Source of the DNA: Hyaloperonospora brassicae
Lineage: Eukaryota > Oomycota > Peronosporomycetes > Peronosporales > Peronosporaceae
Direction: 5' to 3'
Assembly: GCA_947650285.1 (NCBI GenBank)
Contig: CANTFL010001360.1
Coordinates: forward strand, 372,001-436,000
DNA length: 64,000 nucleotides
This document shows, piece after piece, positions 1 through 14,800 of the stretch. Below the pieces are notes generated by a model, which ran no database searches, was not told the DNA's origin, and saw only the letters and a program-made list of their open reading frames with translations. Position 1 is the first letter of the stretch, and each line of letters starts with the position of its first letter. Made by a program: the position numbers and the translations under genes.

Positions 1-2288
1 TCGAATCAAGAATTACGGCATTATGTCACCACTGCGTAGTCAAGTTGGAGAAATCAGGGCTGTGTTGTTTTGGTGGCTCTCTAACGACTCCCACTCCAAT
101 TGTTACATTACTCGTTATGACTGCATTCGAAAAACTCTTGAGGTGTAGCCTAAATCTATATTGTACGGCTAATGCTTTTTTTCTTGTCAGGTTCAAATCT
201 TTGATGCTGTATTTTATCACTCAAAGGCATCTAGTGCAATCTACTAGCTGTATTTATTTGACTACATATTGAGCAAAAAATTGCATAATACATCGATAGC
301 AGATATCGAATCCTATAATAGGAAGCATCGATGTCACCTGGCCCCTACTGTGAATATTCCATACTAACGTCAAACTATCATATATAGTCATCTGATGTAG
401 TAGCGGATATTTTCGGTACATATTGAATTTGATCGAAAACCTCCACAGCTTGAAATTTTCTTCATTTCGGGCTTTACTGACATGCTTAAATTAGGCACTG
501 TCTATTTTGAATTTATCACATTTAGTAATAGTACTTTTCGACTATATACGATTGAGTCAGTATAGTGAAGTAGTAATGCTATTCACCAGTTATCAGTGTA
601 CGAATACGGATACCTTACCGAAATCTTGCTTCCAGCATTATGTGACTAGATGCTTGTGTTAACATATAGACTTAGTATTCTCTAGGCTGCTACAAAACAA
701 AATGATATCTAACTTCTATTGTAAAAGTATCAAACGTTTTTAACGTCAAATGCTTACAAACATATTATTTTCATTTGTGCCATCAGTCAACACAGATAAA
801 AGCCTGTGAAAGCAAACTTCAAAACATATTCTCTCTAATTATAATTTTACTTATATAAACATCTTTTTCCTACATTACATGATTTAATGTTACTACTTCT
901 TTTGCACAATCAGTTACTAAGCAACGCTACACAAATTAAATCTTCGTGTATATTAAACCACTCTATAGAAGGTGTACCTGATTTACATCGATAGATAAAT
1001 TGCATCGCATCATCAATATATCATTATCCTATATTCTAAATAAACACAGATCAAAATCTAAGCCATTAAGAAAACGACACATATTAAAACGAATTTAAAT
1101 CTGTACGACTAAAATGAGTGATATAATTGAATGATATAAACATTATAGAAGTAATTTTAAGTGGATATAAGGCTCTTACATTGAATGCAGATCAGTGAAG
1201 TCGGATGTATACAATAGAACAGACATCACTTATAATTTATATAAGATTATTTTTTAAAACCCCCACGTTTTTGCAATCATCCATCGACCCCGCATGTGTC
1301 GAGTGAGATTTCGTAAACTGTCGGCTCAAACTGATGAAATTAGCAAAAAAGGAATAAACTCGAAAACTAGTGATTAAACTAAGCAATTATAAACGTGGTG
1401 ATACCTGGTCTTGGTCGATGCATAAATTCTAGTGCTGCACGTGTTATTGGTTCTGTTGTTATCGGCAGGTTCTCACATTGAGGCTTATCTTTGTCAGATC
1501 TGGCATCTTCTGCAAGGCACGGGAGCGTATAGCAAGCATTGAATAATTAATCGCTAGCAAGTCTCGCTGCATACAACGCGATTGCCTACCATGCGTGCGC
1601 GCTTGCACAGAAACTCATATTGTGGTATTCCCGCTGTCAAATAGGTCCAGCAGCATATATTGCGATTATTAAAAACTTGTTCATTATCATCATCAGTATT
1701 CTTATATTCTATCTTGATATCTATGGACTTGTAATACCTCAATTATATTTTAGCAATGGCATTGGCACTGCCAGCCACCAATACTTATTAAGTGCAATGA
1801 TAGACAGGGATATCACTTGATGACGAAACTTTTGGCACAAAGATTGCCCAATAAGGTTTTTCAATAAGCCTACGATAGATTGATGTAACAATTAGCTGCA
1901 GTTATGTTCTAGTAGTCTCATATGATTGCACGTAGTCATGTGGAGAAGTAAATTAAAGGATGATGGGAAAATATACTGAAGAATGGTAACCTGGTACCCG
2001 GACTAGGTATGATATTTGGATGGGTGGATCACGACTATCGGATTTGATCTGGAACTAGATCCAATCATTGTAAGGGTATCCGATCAGAGAGGGGGCCCTA
2101 TTCCAGAAGATATCTTATCAAATAGGTGATTTCATGTAAGAGGAAATCAGGTCCAGGAGAGGGTTAAATACAAGAGTAGATTCGACATAAGATCCCATCC
2201 GATCTGAGATCATATCCTGACCTAAATCAGGGGTATGGGATATTTAAAGGAGCCCACGATTTTCAAAGGAAGAGTGATCCATTGGACA
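1..2288. other. AT-rich intergenic DNA, no gene recognised
   Basis: Stops are frequent in all frames and open frames stay below about 75 codons. No domain, RNA gene or transposon end was recognised. From about 2040 the composition becomes purine-rich with repeated GATC-like words, and this may belong with the repeat cluster that follows. Confidence 0.6.
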
Positions 2289-2560
2289 ACGCGTGGCGAG
2301 TGCTTATTGCATAAATTGGCTAAATCGTATGTTTTGTAATTGTTTTGCTATAACCAAACAGAGATTAATTTGTTTCCTTACACACAAGACGCGTGGCCAC
2401 CCCCTTGAAAGGGAACTCATTTTGGCCTCTTGAAATTAGAGGATGCCACGCGTCTCAATTACAGCCTCTCGATCACTTATCTTTTTGTCTGCGCGCTACG
2501 TAACCCAATTCCAGGCTTGAAATCATATTGGCCTCAAGATGTCTTATGGGAGCCACGCGT
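2289..2560. repeat. Cluster of four ACGCGTGGC / GCCACGCGT motifs
   Basis: The 9-mer ACGCGTGGC occurs at 2289-2297 and 2389-2397, exactly 100 bp apart. Its reverse complement GCCACGCGT occurs at 2445-2453 and 2552-2560. The last two sit in a longer imperfect repeat in which CTTGAAA is followed by TTGGCCTC and then the 9-mer, about 107 bp apart. The ACGCGT core resembles an MluI-box, but no adjacent gene is recognised. The block may instead be internal repeats of an LTR or other dispersed element. Repeat positions are seen directly; any function is inference. Confidence 0.5.
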
Positions 2561-5500
2561 CCGAGCCGTATCAGTACCTAAATTATCTGGTTAGGGATAT
2601 GCTATTAATTAAATATATTTACTCGGATAAACTTCGACTTGGGTCGATCTAAGCAATACTCACGGCATATATTCGGGCAGGAAAGAAACGTATAATAGCC
2701 TCCCGATGCTTAAGATAAGTTTACCTTGTGTTTCCCAAGATGAAGAAATCCTAGATAATCTGGTCAAGGAGTATCGTAGACCTAGTAAAATGTTTATTCA
2801 TAGATTTACTATAAGTTTAATTCACTTTCTTCGACATGTGAGACTTTTCATCTCTTCCGGTCTAGATATCTGGTCTCCCAACGACATTAAGCGTTACGCC
2901 TCTCTTCTTTACAACTTTCGCACTTGAATGGGTTGGCCAGGTGCGCTCAGGACTCTCACAAACATCACAACAACTGCGATAGGGCGCATTAAGAAAGCAA
3001 GTGTGATCAAGATCGCGAGACGAGATAAGTGGTCAGAATTTCAAGCAATCATATTCTAAATATTAGACAAGGCGACCTCGTTGAGATCTAGGTAGCTCAT
3101 TTTGAGTACCTACAAGTAACCTGTGATAACGTGATTTCTTCCTCGCGATCGCCCTCGTATTGAACACAATAAAGTTAAGCATCAAAACGAGTCCACCAAG
3201 AAGAGTGCCCGCTGACGGGTACACAATGCGGGGAAAGCATATTACACGTAAATAGAGTGCCCCATCCGATAGTCGATCGTCCGGGAGCCAGCGGAGAGGG
3301 AAGGTCAAATCAGCAATTTTGTGAACCCCTCTCCACCACAGTTACACACACACCTTAATAAATTTGGTGATCACTTAGCCGATACTGCCAATGAGCTGTG
3401 CATAGATCTGCCACATAGATTTTCGCATCATCCCTAAAGACATGAATACAAGTTGAATAAATATATAGCCGGCTGCATGTTTATTGGCTGCACGATGACA
3501 GCATTCTAGCCTTCGCAGAAAATGTAGACATTTACATTTTATGGATTTATATTATCTCCAATAAATGAAGGGGACGCTCTTTAGTCATCATAATTTTGCT
3601 AAATGCCCTTCAGTCCCAAATATTGTGAAATCAGATTGGTCAAAAATATTTGGACTATTTTATCGCAGCAGAACTGGGTCATCGACAGTTGAGGCCTTCC
3701 TCTAAAAGAAATTGCATTTGGATCCTTCACCTTTTTGCTAATTACCCCTATCACAGTTCGAGCATGCTACAAGTGCGTTGGAATCTCATTTTCAACGCTA
3801 AAAGCGTCGGATTTGCCAGCAAATAGGTTACAATGCCCGAACCTGTCGTTGTTAAGCACAAGAAACAGATACTATAACAGCAGCAGCACCACCATCAGAA
3901 ATTCCAGCACTAGCAGCAACAACAGTAGATTCAGAAGCACTCGATTACTAAGTTTAAAGACTTAAAACAGCACCATGCTATACCTAATACGGTAATCATA
4001 TTGTTCATGATGACATTACGTGGCTTTTACCCCCTCATTCATCCTGGAATTAGATTTGTTTTGTTTGATAGCAACATGATTTGGTACACAAGGTATAGTT
4101 ATAGCAGTGTCAATTGAGCTACGTTGCTGCTACACCCCCGCCTTCTTCTTCTATGCGTGACCAAGCACCTTGTTCATAGCTCATATAACAAAAAATGATG
4201 TTACACCAACGTTCCGTTCATCAAAATACCCACATCGACACTTGCAATCTGCACTAGGTCGCACGTCTTCTGTGTTGTGGTGGACAAGTGCAAATTGATC
4301 CAGACAAGTTCCAGGGCCAACACGGTGATCTACAACTGTTCCGTGTGGCCCTTTTTAAATTCGACCATAATCTGCAGTAGTTAGTACGCACTATCCGTGG
4401 CTTCTCGTCAATGATCTATCGAAGCAGTAATCTTTAGTTCTTCACATGAGATTTACCTGCAAAATGCGATATTCGATATTCACGGGAATAACCGCGGGTG
4501 CCAGCGGCCGCTGAAGCTCTTCTTGATCATGAGCATACACGCGGCCAGATCATCATACACCACAGAAAATAAAATTGATTAGTCACCGGTATTATAGGCT
4601 TGTAGAACGTCCAAGCAGCCGAAACATGGTAATTATAGCTTAACACATTGTTGATCAACGTAATTCCAAGAATCGCAAGAGTCTCTTTATGACGTATAAA
4701 GGTTTGGGTAATATCAATGAGAATCCCCATGTTACACTTTGACCAATTAAATTTCGAAACATATGGGACTGATGGGCAATCAACAAGAAGGTGATGACTA
4801 AATAGTTTTTACATAAATGAAGTTTCAATTAGATACGATGGTTGCGGCATTATTTAAATACAGTATAACTTTTCTGCTGACACCAAGATGGGTTTAATCT
4901 TATCTGCATTGACAGTATCACCCCAAAATTGTATTAATTCCCATGATGACGCGTGTTTATCAAGATCGCAGACAATTCTTAATTGTAAACCGGCCAGGTA
5001 GTCGTGTTTAGTTTGTCAAACTTGCAGGAAAGTCGAACTGTACATATGTACGTAAATTCATTCATCTGTAGTGGCTAAAGCGGCAATGAGCTATTCCGGA
5101 CTTTATTCGATAAAATACCGGGCTTTCTGGATTATTCGTTTTGTTAATTACGAAGAAAGAATGATCTTGCTAATATGCCAGCGGCAAAGCAAGCAATATG
5201 CGTTAAGTAAGACCTCCTAAGCGCGCTTGTCATTTTATGCTTCTGATCAGTGACAAAGATGCATGTTGCATGTTGTAGTTCAAGCATTTAAAAGAAAGTC
5301 TTATCACGGCAAAAATTTAAGCATTGTTGATAAGTAGTGTGTCAAAGTCTCTTTTTTTATAATGCAGTATCCAAGATTGAAGGTACTATTTGCTTCTGTG
5401 GTATGAAGGATGTGGAGGAGACAGAGCCCATCTCTATCGTCTTTATATTTAGTAGTAATAAGCTAGACACGGCCAAATTTGTACTTGCTGCAAATCTTCT

Positions 5501-5744
5501 TTTCATAAGTTGAGAGTAGCAGCAGTTGAGTCCACCGCCGCGAAGCTTTAAAGAGAAAGAAACACTTTACGGGATCGAGTCCATGATATGTAACGTTTGC
5601 AGTGGCAATCAGCCTTATAGCATCTGGTTGCGCTCCCTATTACGCAGCTTAAAAATTGTGTGAGCTGTGTTTATGCAATGATTGTGTCGGCCCATCGAAC
5701 TACAATACAGCTAGATGTCACACCAGAAAGATCCTTAAAAGGGG
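2561..5744. other. AT-rich DNA, no supported gene
   Basis: A 73-codon open frame starts with a true ATG at 2706 just after the repeat cluster, but it matches nothing recognisable. Around 3868-3930 there is an imperfect CAG/CAA/CAC trinucleotide run. No RNA gene or transposon terminus was seen. Confidence 0.5.
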
Positions 5745-5815
5745 ACCCCTGGTGATGTGGTTCAGTACGCTGACTAATAAGGCTCTAGTTGAGGTTCGAG
5801 TCCCGCACCGGGGTA
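5745..5815 (+). pseudogene. Degenerate tRNA-Ile(AAT)-like sequence
   Basis: The 71-nt segment has tRNA features: six of seven acceptor pairs between ACCCCTG and the distal GGGGT, a perfect B-box word GGTTCGAGTCC (5793-5803), and an anticodon-loop-like CTAATAA that would carry AAT (isoleucine). The T stem pairs at only about two of five positions, the anticodon stem hardly pairs, and the D region is aberrant. It is therefore probably a tRNA pseudogene or the tRNA-derived head of a SINE rather than a working tRNA. The sequence features are seen; the interpretation is inferred. Confidence 0.4.
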
Positions 5816-8800
5816 AAAAAATCGGTAATAAATCGGCGAACAGCAGAAAATCCGCCACTCACCGCCAATTAGTGGGTGATGCCGTCAAAACAGTACAATG
5901 TATATAATCCAACCAGAAAGACCAAAAAACGAGAACCATCGCCGTTTATTTCTATCAAAGCGACCCCTAACAATAATACAGACTGGCGGGCAAAGAGGTC
6001 ATATTTGCGTTTTAAGATGTAAACTTCGATTTGGCTTTGGCCGCAACGTTCCTGCATGACGACATTGCTAATAAATTTGTTATTCGCCTAGAAATCAACG
6101 TTGGCGATTCCCTAAACGCTTATTCAAAGTTTCCAGCTAGAAGGAGGCGAATATTTAAGCTTCTCCTACTCTGTATACCTCATCCAATACGTTTTTTGGT
6201 CGTTTGACGTTCAACATCGCCTTCTACTATACATGATCAAAATTTGCTACCTTCGTAAGTTTATGATCGAATTCGCTAGCTGGTGTGGTGGTGAAAAGTT
6301 GTTTTTCGTAAACTTATAGAAAAAGAGAATAAATTTGTTCATATTTTGTCATTTTTATGAGACAACTCAGAGCCACATTTTCATATTACGTTGCAATTAA
6401 TTATGAAGAGTGGGGGTTGATTGAGTAAAAAGGCTGTATAGAGATTTTTTTATCATTTCATAAAAGAATTGATATCTCTCTTTATGATTGTCGGATGCAA
6501 AATTACAGTATGTTGAACCAATTAACATGCGTCATAAATTGATCGATTATTAACACATAAAGAATCTGGCGTCGTGGCTGATGATCGATCTCTAAAATAA
6601 GTGTATGTTTCAGTGTTACATTATATGAGTCATAAAGTAATTCCATCTGCCGTCTACATGTCTACCAGAAATTATCTATAAAGGAACATATTGTGGTATG
6701 TAATAATCTGTCTGTATAAGCGGCTAATAACAAAACGCATTTATTTTTGGGTAATATGCATAGGTGTGAGAGAATATGTGAGATCAAGCTTGACCACATC
6801 GATATTAATTAATGATCTGGTCCATCAAATTTCGATAAACTTAATGAAATACCAGTTACCACAGGCCTTATAGTAAAACTCCGGAACCGCTCATTTTTCT
6901 AGGAGTAATACCCGCAGTCATAATAAAATTTAGCGCTAAAATGAGTGTAAAAAGCTTGTTGCGAATAATGCCGTTTAATTATTCCACCATATACGCTACC
7001 ACCCATTGTCGCCTCTAATTATACGAAGCGTTTGCGTATGGGTAATTCTATAGAGAACCAATCTGAACCTTCTTACGCACTGTATTTTATTTGTGCCAAA
7101 TAACACCAAATTAGTGAAAGGGAGAACCAGTCTTCGGGATAATAGATTAATAATCTCACCTTTTGTACCCGTCAGTGAGTGTTTTCTTCAATCCTGTAGC
7201 GTGATCTAGATATATTTTTAATATGTTTGAGGTTCTGTTAGCGGGGTGTTAATGTTACAACTTCTATCCAATTTGACATGACTTTTTATTTATAAACAGC
7301 TCGAAATAAGCATACATACATTAGGATGTATACGATGCGCCCAAGGAAGCGGATCAATGACGTTGTACTCCTATTTTGCTGGTGTTAAAATAGCGACATA
7401 TTACCAGCGCATAAAATGTGAGTTTCATATAAATAAGCTCTCGTAAAACCTAAGACCTCTCGCAGTTTAAGTCATATTTAATTTTGCAGAAGACGTTAAT
7501 TTATAATTTAAAATGGACAACAACACGCGTTTAGCAGATGCTTACTCACCTACCATTTCCTCTCTACAATCCTGTAGTTTGGAGCAACGAGAGCGGAATA
7601 GATTAGTGAATGGCGACCAGATATGAAAAGTCGGGATGTCGTGCACAATTTCGAAAAAGAAGCATACTCGGCCTGGCGTGTCAATCCACATCAATTGACG
7701 CTTTGGAAATGTGGTACGCAGCATGTCCGGATGGATAATGAGGTCTATTGGAGTTCACGATTTTCTCAGAAGATATTTATAGAGATGAGGTGGGCATTGA
7801 TATCGGTTGGGCTGCAGTTGACATTCATATCCGCAATCCGAGTGCACAAATTCCTTTGTATAGATTAATATGATGAAGTGATGGCCACGGTCGAACAAGA
7901 CGTATATAGAATATCATGCTGACAGAGTTTAGGGTCGCGATAAAAGATCAATGACTTATTTAACAGTTTATACGAGGTGAGCCATGTACTAGATATATTC
8001 ACGTAATGTGAATACCTGTGAGGACTTGCCTATTGGGCGCAATCCATAACATATAACTTTAATGAAGAAAATTTGAACTAGTCTGTGGTTACTTTCGTCT
8101 CAGGGGCCTGTGACGCGCCTGCAAGGCAATGGCTGATAATTGTTAAAATCGTCAGCAAAAATAGCATATTCATATTAACAAACGCATTCATGAGTCTAGC
8201 GTAGATCTATAAATACAGAACAAGAGGTCTTTTGTTGATCATCACATCCGCTAGCTAGAGTTCTATATCACTTTTCATTCATGTAGGATCGAAGATCAGG
8301 ATAAAATCAAGCTACGATACGTGGATCATGGAGTAATTCAATGCGGTTGGTACATTTAGAAATGTGTCTATCGATTCGGTCGCACGTAGTATATGATAGT
8401 GATGCAAATGAGCGTGCAAGGATGGCGTACATATTTACTTATGGCATCGTAATAACTATTATCAAAGTACATCTGGTAGAAACTATACTTGAAATGATAT
8501 CCTATAAATGCCTTTTGCCATTTCAACGTAACGCACACTCCGCACTCGTCTTCGTCTTCATGACCAGAAAACGAACGAATCCGCGCACTACTTATATCGT
8601 AATATAGACGCCGTGAACCCACAACAGCACAGAAACACTTTTGTCTAGCTTTGATTAGCAGCGAAGTTGATATTATAAGAGATAAGAGCTAGCGCGGAAT
8701 AATTTGGCATATACTAACGATTTTTGTAGACCGTCGTTGTATGACATGTTCGCAGTGTAGCGCAAATGCTTGACTAAGGAGCGTCATACGCTCAACTTAA

Positions 8801-11800
8801 TTGGGGTGTACCCTTGCCATTATCTCTTCATCGTAAGCGAAAAGTTGCACTCAGTGATACTTAACTATATAGAAAGTAACGACTATTTCCACTCACGATC
8901 TTCGATTACTTATGCACAAATCCATGTCAAATTGAAATAGTGTCACGCACGACATTAGATGAATATTCTAGAACTGAGTGAGAAAGGCCATATTCGATAG
9001 CTTCGTATTGCTTAAGCTTTTCTAAGATGTGTCGTCGGGCTTAAGTAAAGAAAGCTTGTGATGATCAAGCGCCGACATCTCGGTACTGGTGTCAATAAAG
9101 TCTCAAGCCTATCCAAACATTCTATTATGTAAATGTTTACACGTATAACACAAGTGAATACAATTTTTTTCCGGAACAGCGAAAACACTTATTTTGTTTG
9201 AAAATCAACCCAGTCGCAGGATAATATAAGGTATTTAACACAATCTTATTTTTTTATTAAATAATACAATTTATACTACCATATTAAACTATTTTGTTCT
9301 TAGTGACCAACATAAACGTCGACAAAGATGGGAATGCCTCAGCAGGGTTTACAAACATTAATCACAATCGACCAATTCATAAAAATAACCTTCTATGAAG
9401 ATTGTTCTATTTAACAGTCATTGGAGATTTTTTACTGTGGCATCACCATCCCCATTTAAATAATATTGCTTAAGGTGGTGGTTGCTGTACAGGGTACGTC
9501 GGATGCTTTAATGAAATCTAAGAAAAATATTTCGGTCAAATTGATAGTCCTATCGATGACACTGTGTGATATGGTATGGAATAACATGGAATCTTCGATA
9601 GATCGGCATCTTTTTGTAAAATAAGGCCTAGTCTAAATCAACAAATCTTAAACTTATACGTCTTGACTAGTGGCCTGTTCAAACATACCGGCAGACCAGC
9701 ATGTGGCGAGAAACACTCGCGTATGGCCCGTCTTTGGAAAACATATAACTTAGCGATGGTTGGTTTATTTTTTACAGTGATAACGGCTACTTTCGCGTAT
9801 CACAGTACTTGTATCCCGGTACCAGACAGATCTATACTGAAGCTCTGCCTTTGCAGGCAGCGCATTATTAGTGCCTAAGAATTTCATTTTCATGCCCAGA
9901 GACTATATCGTACTCAGTTATTTTAAAATTGCGCTAAGAGATAAAGGGCGTATATTCAGCTATTTCTGTATTGTAAAATCTATTAATTTTGAAGTCGGTT
10001 GAAATATACATGTACTCTTAAGTAGTAATTACGTCTTATCGATAGGACTGCCTCCGAATTGACCATAGTATAAAGTTGTGTGATTAGGAAGTCGTCTTGT
10101 CGCTGTTGCGCCGAGACCAAATTTCAATTGTTCAAGGACGCATTTTCATCCCATTGTATTGAACACCCGTATTATATTAAGTGAATACTTATAGATAATG
10201 ATAAACTACAATAGATAAAGGTAGAATATAATTTAAGGGTCTAAAACCATTTTTAACCGGTTGTACGTGCTCATTATCTCAAGAAATAAACCATTAGTTC
10301 ACAATCCTCCCACCCGACGCCGTTATATCGTAAAACGCTCTTGCTTAATTAATATTGTCGAATACGGGGCCTCGTTTTTAGGCCAATATTGTATAAAATG
10401 GATTCCTACGCTCGAAGACTTATATCTTCTACGAAAATGCCAGCTGATCCGAGGTATTAAGAGATAGAGCCTCTATTTGACAACTTCATAATAGTGCAAG
10501 AATGAAATCTCTAAAGCATTTAACTTTTTTATGGCTGTGAAGAGTTGCGGTTTCGGATTCCAATTGTCGGAATAAACTTTAAGTAAATCTTAATAATTTA
10601 CATCGATATATATTTTTAGCTTCTGTATCATCAAAGACGTTACAAAGGCATCGTAATTAGTTCCGTTGGTAGACCTCCGACAAATTCGCAACCATCTCTC
10701 TAAAGGCCCACCCCCCCCCGCTATCAGACCGAAGGGTTTCCTTAATTACAAACTTTTATCGCGTCGACCACGGAATCTCAACAATGCGACCACGCGCATA
10801 ATTTATTGGGGTTAGCACGAAACATAATTTCTCCAAAGACCGTGGAATGGATACACGAAAGACTATTTGCGCCGCATACGCCTTAAGGTCTTCCGTATTT
10901 TATATTGACAGCGCCGTCAATTTTCCCCTTGTAATCGGACGCCTCGAAGGTAATTTAAAATTACGACGGGCAAATAATGTCATATCTCGGCCTATATATA
11001 TCCATGACGTCTCTATGGTCGGCAGAAATTGGCGAAACCGACTCGCCATTGATCAAATTGGTACAATCACTTGCAGTAGAAGCACTTCGAATTTTCTAAT
11101 GATCACAATCAATATTTGACCGAGCTGTCGTCATAAAATTCAAACTACAGCCCTGGTGGTAGGGTGACTGACATCTATTTTTTTTTTGCCTTCTATATTT
11201 CCTATGTGTTGTTTCCGGCAGGAGCGGTTACCGTTACAACAAAGTGGATTGAGTAATTATATTACGACAAAACCTTCGTTACAATAGCGAACGCACTTAA
11301 ATTTTATTCTACTTCTTCCTACGTTCCGGGCAATAAAGAACTTATTAATCGACCGATGTCGCATTTTCATTGGCTTCTGAGCCAATAATTACGCCAGGAG
11401 AAAGTTTATTTAATGTCTTGAGTGTAAGATGACTCACCCACAAAATTTAGCGAAGTGAGATAATAGGAACTCTGTGATCACATAATAGCTTTCGCATCGT
11501 AAAGGGTTGGACGACATATCCATCGATATTCACGGCACAATAAGTAAGTCAAGAATTGACTGTCACATAATTCCATCACGAAACAAAGAAGAGGGGCATT
11601 TTTGAACGAAGTGGTGTATATCCATATGAACACGCCAAAGCATTATCAACTATACACGCACTCGTGATATTAATAAACAAAAACTTAAGGCAATCGGGAT
11701 ACTACATGTTTATCTCAAGCGTTGAGCACAATGTTGATACTTGGCAGATTTTAAGGTATTTCGTTCCTTAGATTGTAAGATTGATGAGAAATAAAGAGTC

Positions 11801-14800
11801 ACATCTTCATTCAACGGCTTCATAAATGTTGAGGCGATAGCAATTTTATATTTTTATATATCATGCGTATAATTTAGAATTTTTTATTCGCTCCAACAAA
11901 AAGGACGTCCCTACCTATCAGGACAGACTGCAAAATTGTATTTACTTGTTGACCTGAGTTGGATAGATGGTACTCTTGATATATTGAATAGCTAAATATA
12001 ACACGCGAAAAGAGATGATCTGAGTTGCGACGTAATGACGATTTATATAAAAATTGTCGTGATGCGACTAAATGCTTTGCGGATTATACCTATAGGTTTA
12101 GTAAATATCGATACGTCTTGAATCATTTTATGAAGTCAGTAAAGACATTCCAAGATTTTTAAACTTCGGCATCAAATGGATTGCTCAGTTATTCCTAGTC
12201 TGCTGGTGAAACGGATGCTTCATAGAATAATGTTGTTACTTCTTCAACCCTACTAGTAAGTTATGAAGCCGACAACCGGTTAAGATCATATTGATGTATT
12301 TTAATACAATCTCATAGTATGAAAATATTTTTGGCCAAATTGAATGCTAAGGGGTTGGGACGGATGGATTTCCAGCTTTTCAGACGTCCGCAGTTAGATG
12401 AGAACGCCATATGTATATTTCTGTAGAAAATTCAGGTCGCGGGTGTATTATTTGTATATTTGCGTTCTGACCTACTTCAGAAAAGCTTGACTGATATACA
12501 GCCCAAACTTAAAGTGAGACAGAGAAGGTGTTGTGAAGACATACTTGCACTTTATTCAGTCTGAAGATGAAAAATTAGAGTACTTCAGATAATTCATTCC
12601 GCACGACAATTATAACTAGTGATTTGTGTCCGTAATGGATAAGTTTGATATCAAAGTTGCATTTCACGACGGTAGAACAGGCAATCTACTTGCTAGATAA
12701 TCTAGCATGCATCACTACAGACAATCTGAGTATTCACATCTGTCGTTTCCTGTAGCAGCGTGCTATACGCTCACTACGGCTACTCAAAAATGAAATGAAC
12801 GTCGAAAGTCCCGTGTATACAGTGATGTAATGGTTATTTAAAGAATGACGATGCGTGAACAAATTCTGACGTGGGGCGGATATATATTTTGTAATTAGAT
12901 GCAATTTGGTTCAGTGGCTGCCAGAATGGAGCTTTGCTTTGACATTTTTGGTACCTGTTTGGGATTGCGTCCGACTTGTCGCACGTCTGCAAAATTAAAT
13001 GTTCATCCGATGCGAGGGACGCGTTTATCGTATGCTTCATTCGCATTAAACGTGCGAAAAGCATCAAATCTTGATAATCCGCCGCACGAATTCACTTTGT
13101 GCTATCTTCAAGCCATCGCGCTGGTATTAATCAAACTGGCTGAGTAATGTGCTGATCTCCTATACAACCTACACGCTCGTGTAGTGAACGCGGTAGTCAG
13201 ATTCGACCATATGACGCCACCGCTCAACGTTGTCGACTATCAAGAGTCTTCCTGAGTCCTCACAAGCTGTTGATGCTTCAGGCACCGATAGAAAACCTAC
13301 CAAATACAGCCTGATTAGCCTTTTCATCGTCCGAGCCGCCACTATAGATCAAGTTTACCAGCAACTCACGTCAAACTCGTACCGTCGTGGAGGCGCACTA
13401 GATCTTCGACTGCGGCATGTGAAACTTAAGCACGACAATAAGCGGTATAAAGCAGAAAGATTGCGGCACGATGCTGCTATCTAATAACTTGCGGCTTCTT
13501 CTCGAGAAAAATGCATGCGATACAAGCAAATGTTGGTTCATTGCAACGACGAGTTGGCGCTCAGCATGGAGGCAGATCCATTAAATTAGCGGTTCTTGAA
13601 AAAAGGGGTATCTATCTAAAATTTGCTTATGATGTGAAAAAGCAGATGCGCGCACGTTATCGTAACGGCAAGCTGAAAGGCATAATCAAGCGACATCTTA
13701 GTCTTCTCTGGCTCGGACCGATTGTCATTCTAACTCTTGGTTTGACACAAATATTTATTATAACAGTAGAAGGCAAGGCAAGAAGTTTTACACTCAGCTT
13801 ATTTAATACATATTTAAACAAGTAATAAAAAAATTCTGCTCGTACAAATGCAGAATTCGTTTTACAATATTTAATAATGTGTGGGATAATCGAAAAGATG
13901 TCTAATAATGTAAGAACACATCGACGGGTCAAAAATTCTGTGTCGTGGTGGATGGGATTCTATTGTCGTAAAATAATGAAGATGAAGTCATAATTCAGTC
14001 CAGAAGGTAAGGAAGAATCGGGCTTTTCTAATCTTGAGCTTATACTTATTTTTAAATGAAAAAACTAATGAAAGCTAGTAAACTATCATAAATCTCTTAT
14101 TAGCTATTATTCTACTTAATTATTATGCAATGTCCTTAACATTTACAACTTGTTACGCTTGCTAGATCGAATATTCCAGGATCAAAATTGTAAGAAGCGG
14201 ACCTTATTTATATCGATTGTGTAAGTAGGCCCTTCATTACACTGTATATGAGATATCTAGCGCGCATAACTCGCTTTTTAACAACTATCGTTCATTCAAT
14301 GTAGTCTTCACATAATGCCATCTTTATCCATCATATTCAGGAAAATTAATTTTATCTTAATTGCCGTCATAACTTCACAAATGAACGCGAATCGGATTAA
14401 ATATGATAGCAAATTAAATCTCAATATGTGCGCGTTATTTAACGCAAAAATTCGATATGTGGTACACTTCAATCGAGTCATAAGTCAGATTGGTCGATTA
14501 GTACAATAAGTGCCTTTGTGACGCGCCTAGACGTAGCGGTACGTTTTAGCTTTCTACACTCACCCGTTTCTACAAGTATAAGAGACTGAAAGAGACACCA
14601 TATATATACCAACGTCACAGTGTCGCCGCAGATTAAAAATATATAAAACTTTATATACCGTTCTTTTTACAAGCAAAGACGATAAAATGCACGAAACATC
14701 GCATGATTTGAGCGAATATCATCTAAAAAAAAGAATCCCTACCCCTATTTCTGCTGCTTAAAAGAAATACGTATCACATGATGTTACAGATGGTATAATC

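Noticed and set aside
4200..4380. Short + strand reading VVVDKCKLIQTSSRANTVIYNCS resembling the C-CAP/adenylyl-cyclase-associated protein fold
   Set aside because: About 30 residues only, stops on both sides and no continuation; chance similarity cannot be excluded.
8341..8622. Overlapping 84-88 codon frames on both strands
   Set aside because: Mutually antisense, AT-rich, no motif; typical random open frames.
13230..13825. Two consecutive + strand frames, the second with a basic region and a hydrophobic segment
   Set aside because: Different frames, no signal peptide, no family resemblance; not enough to call genes.
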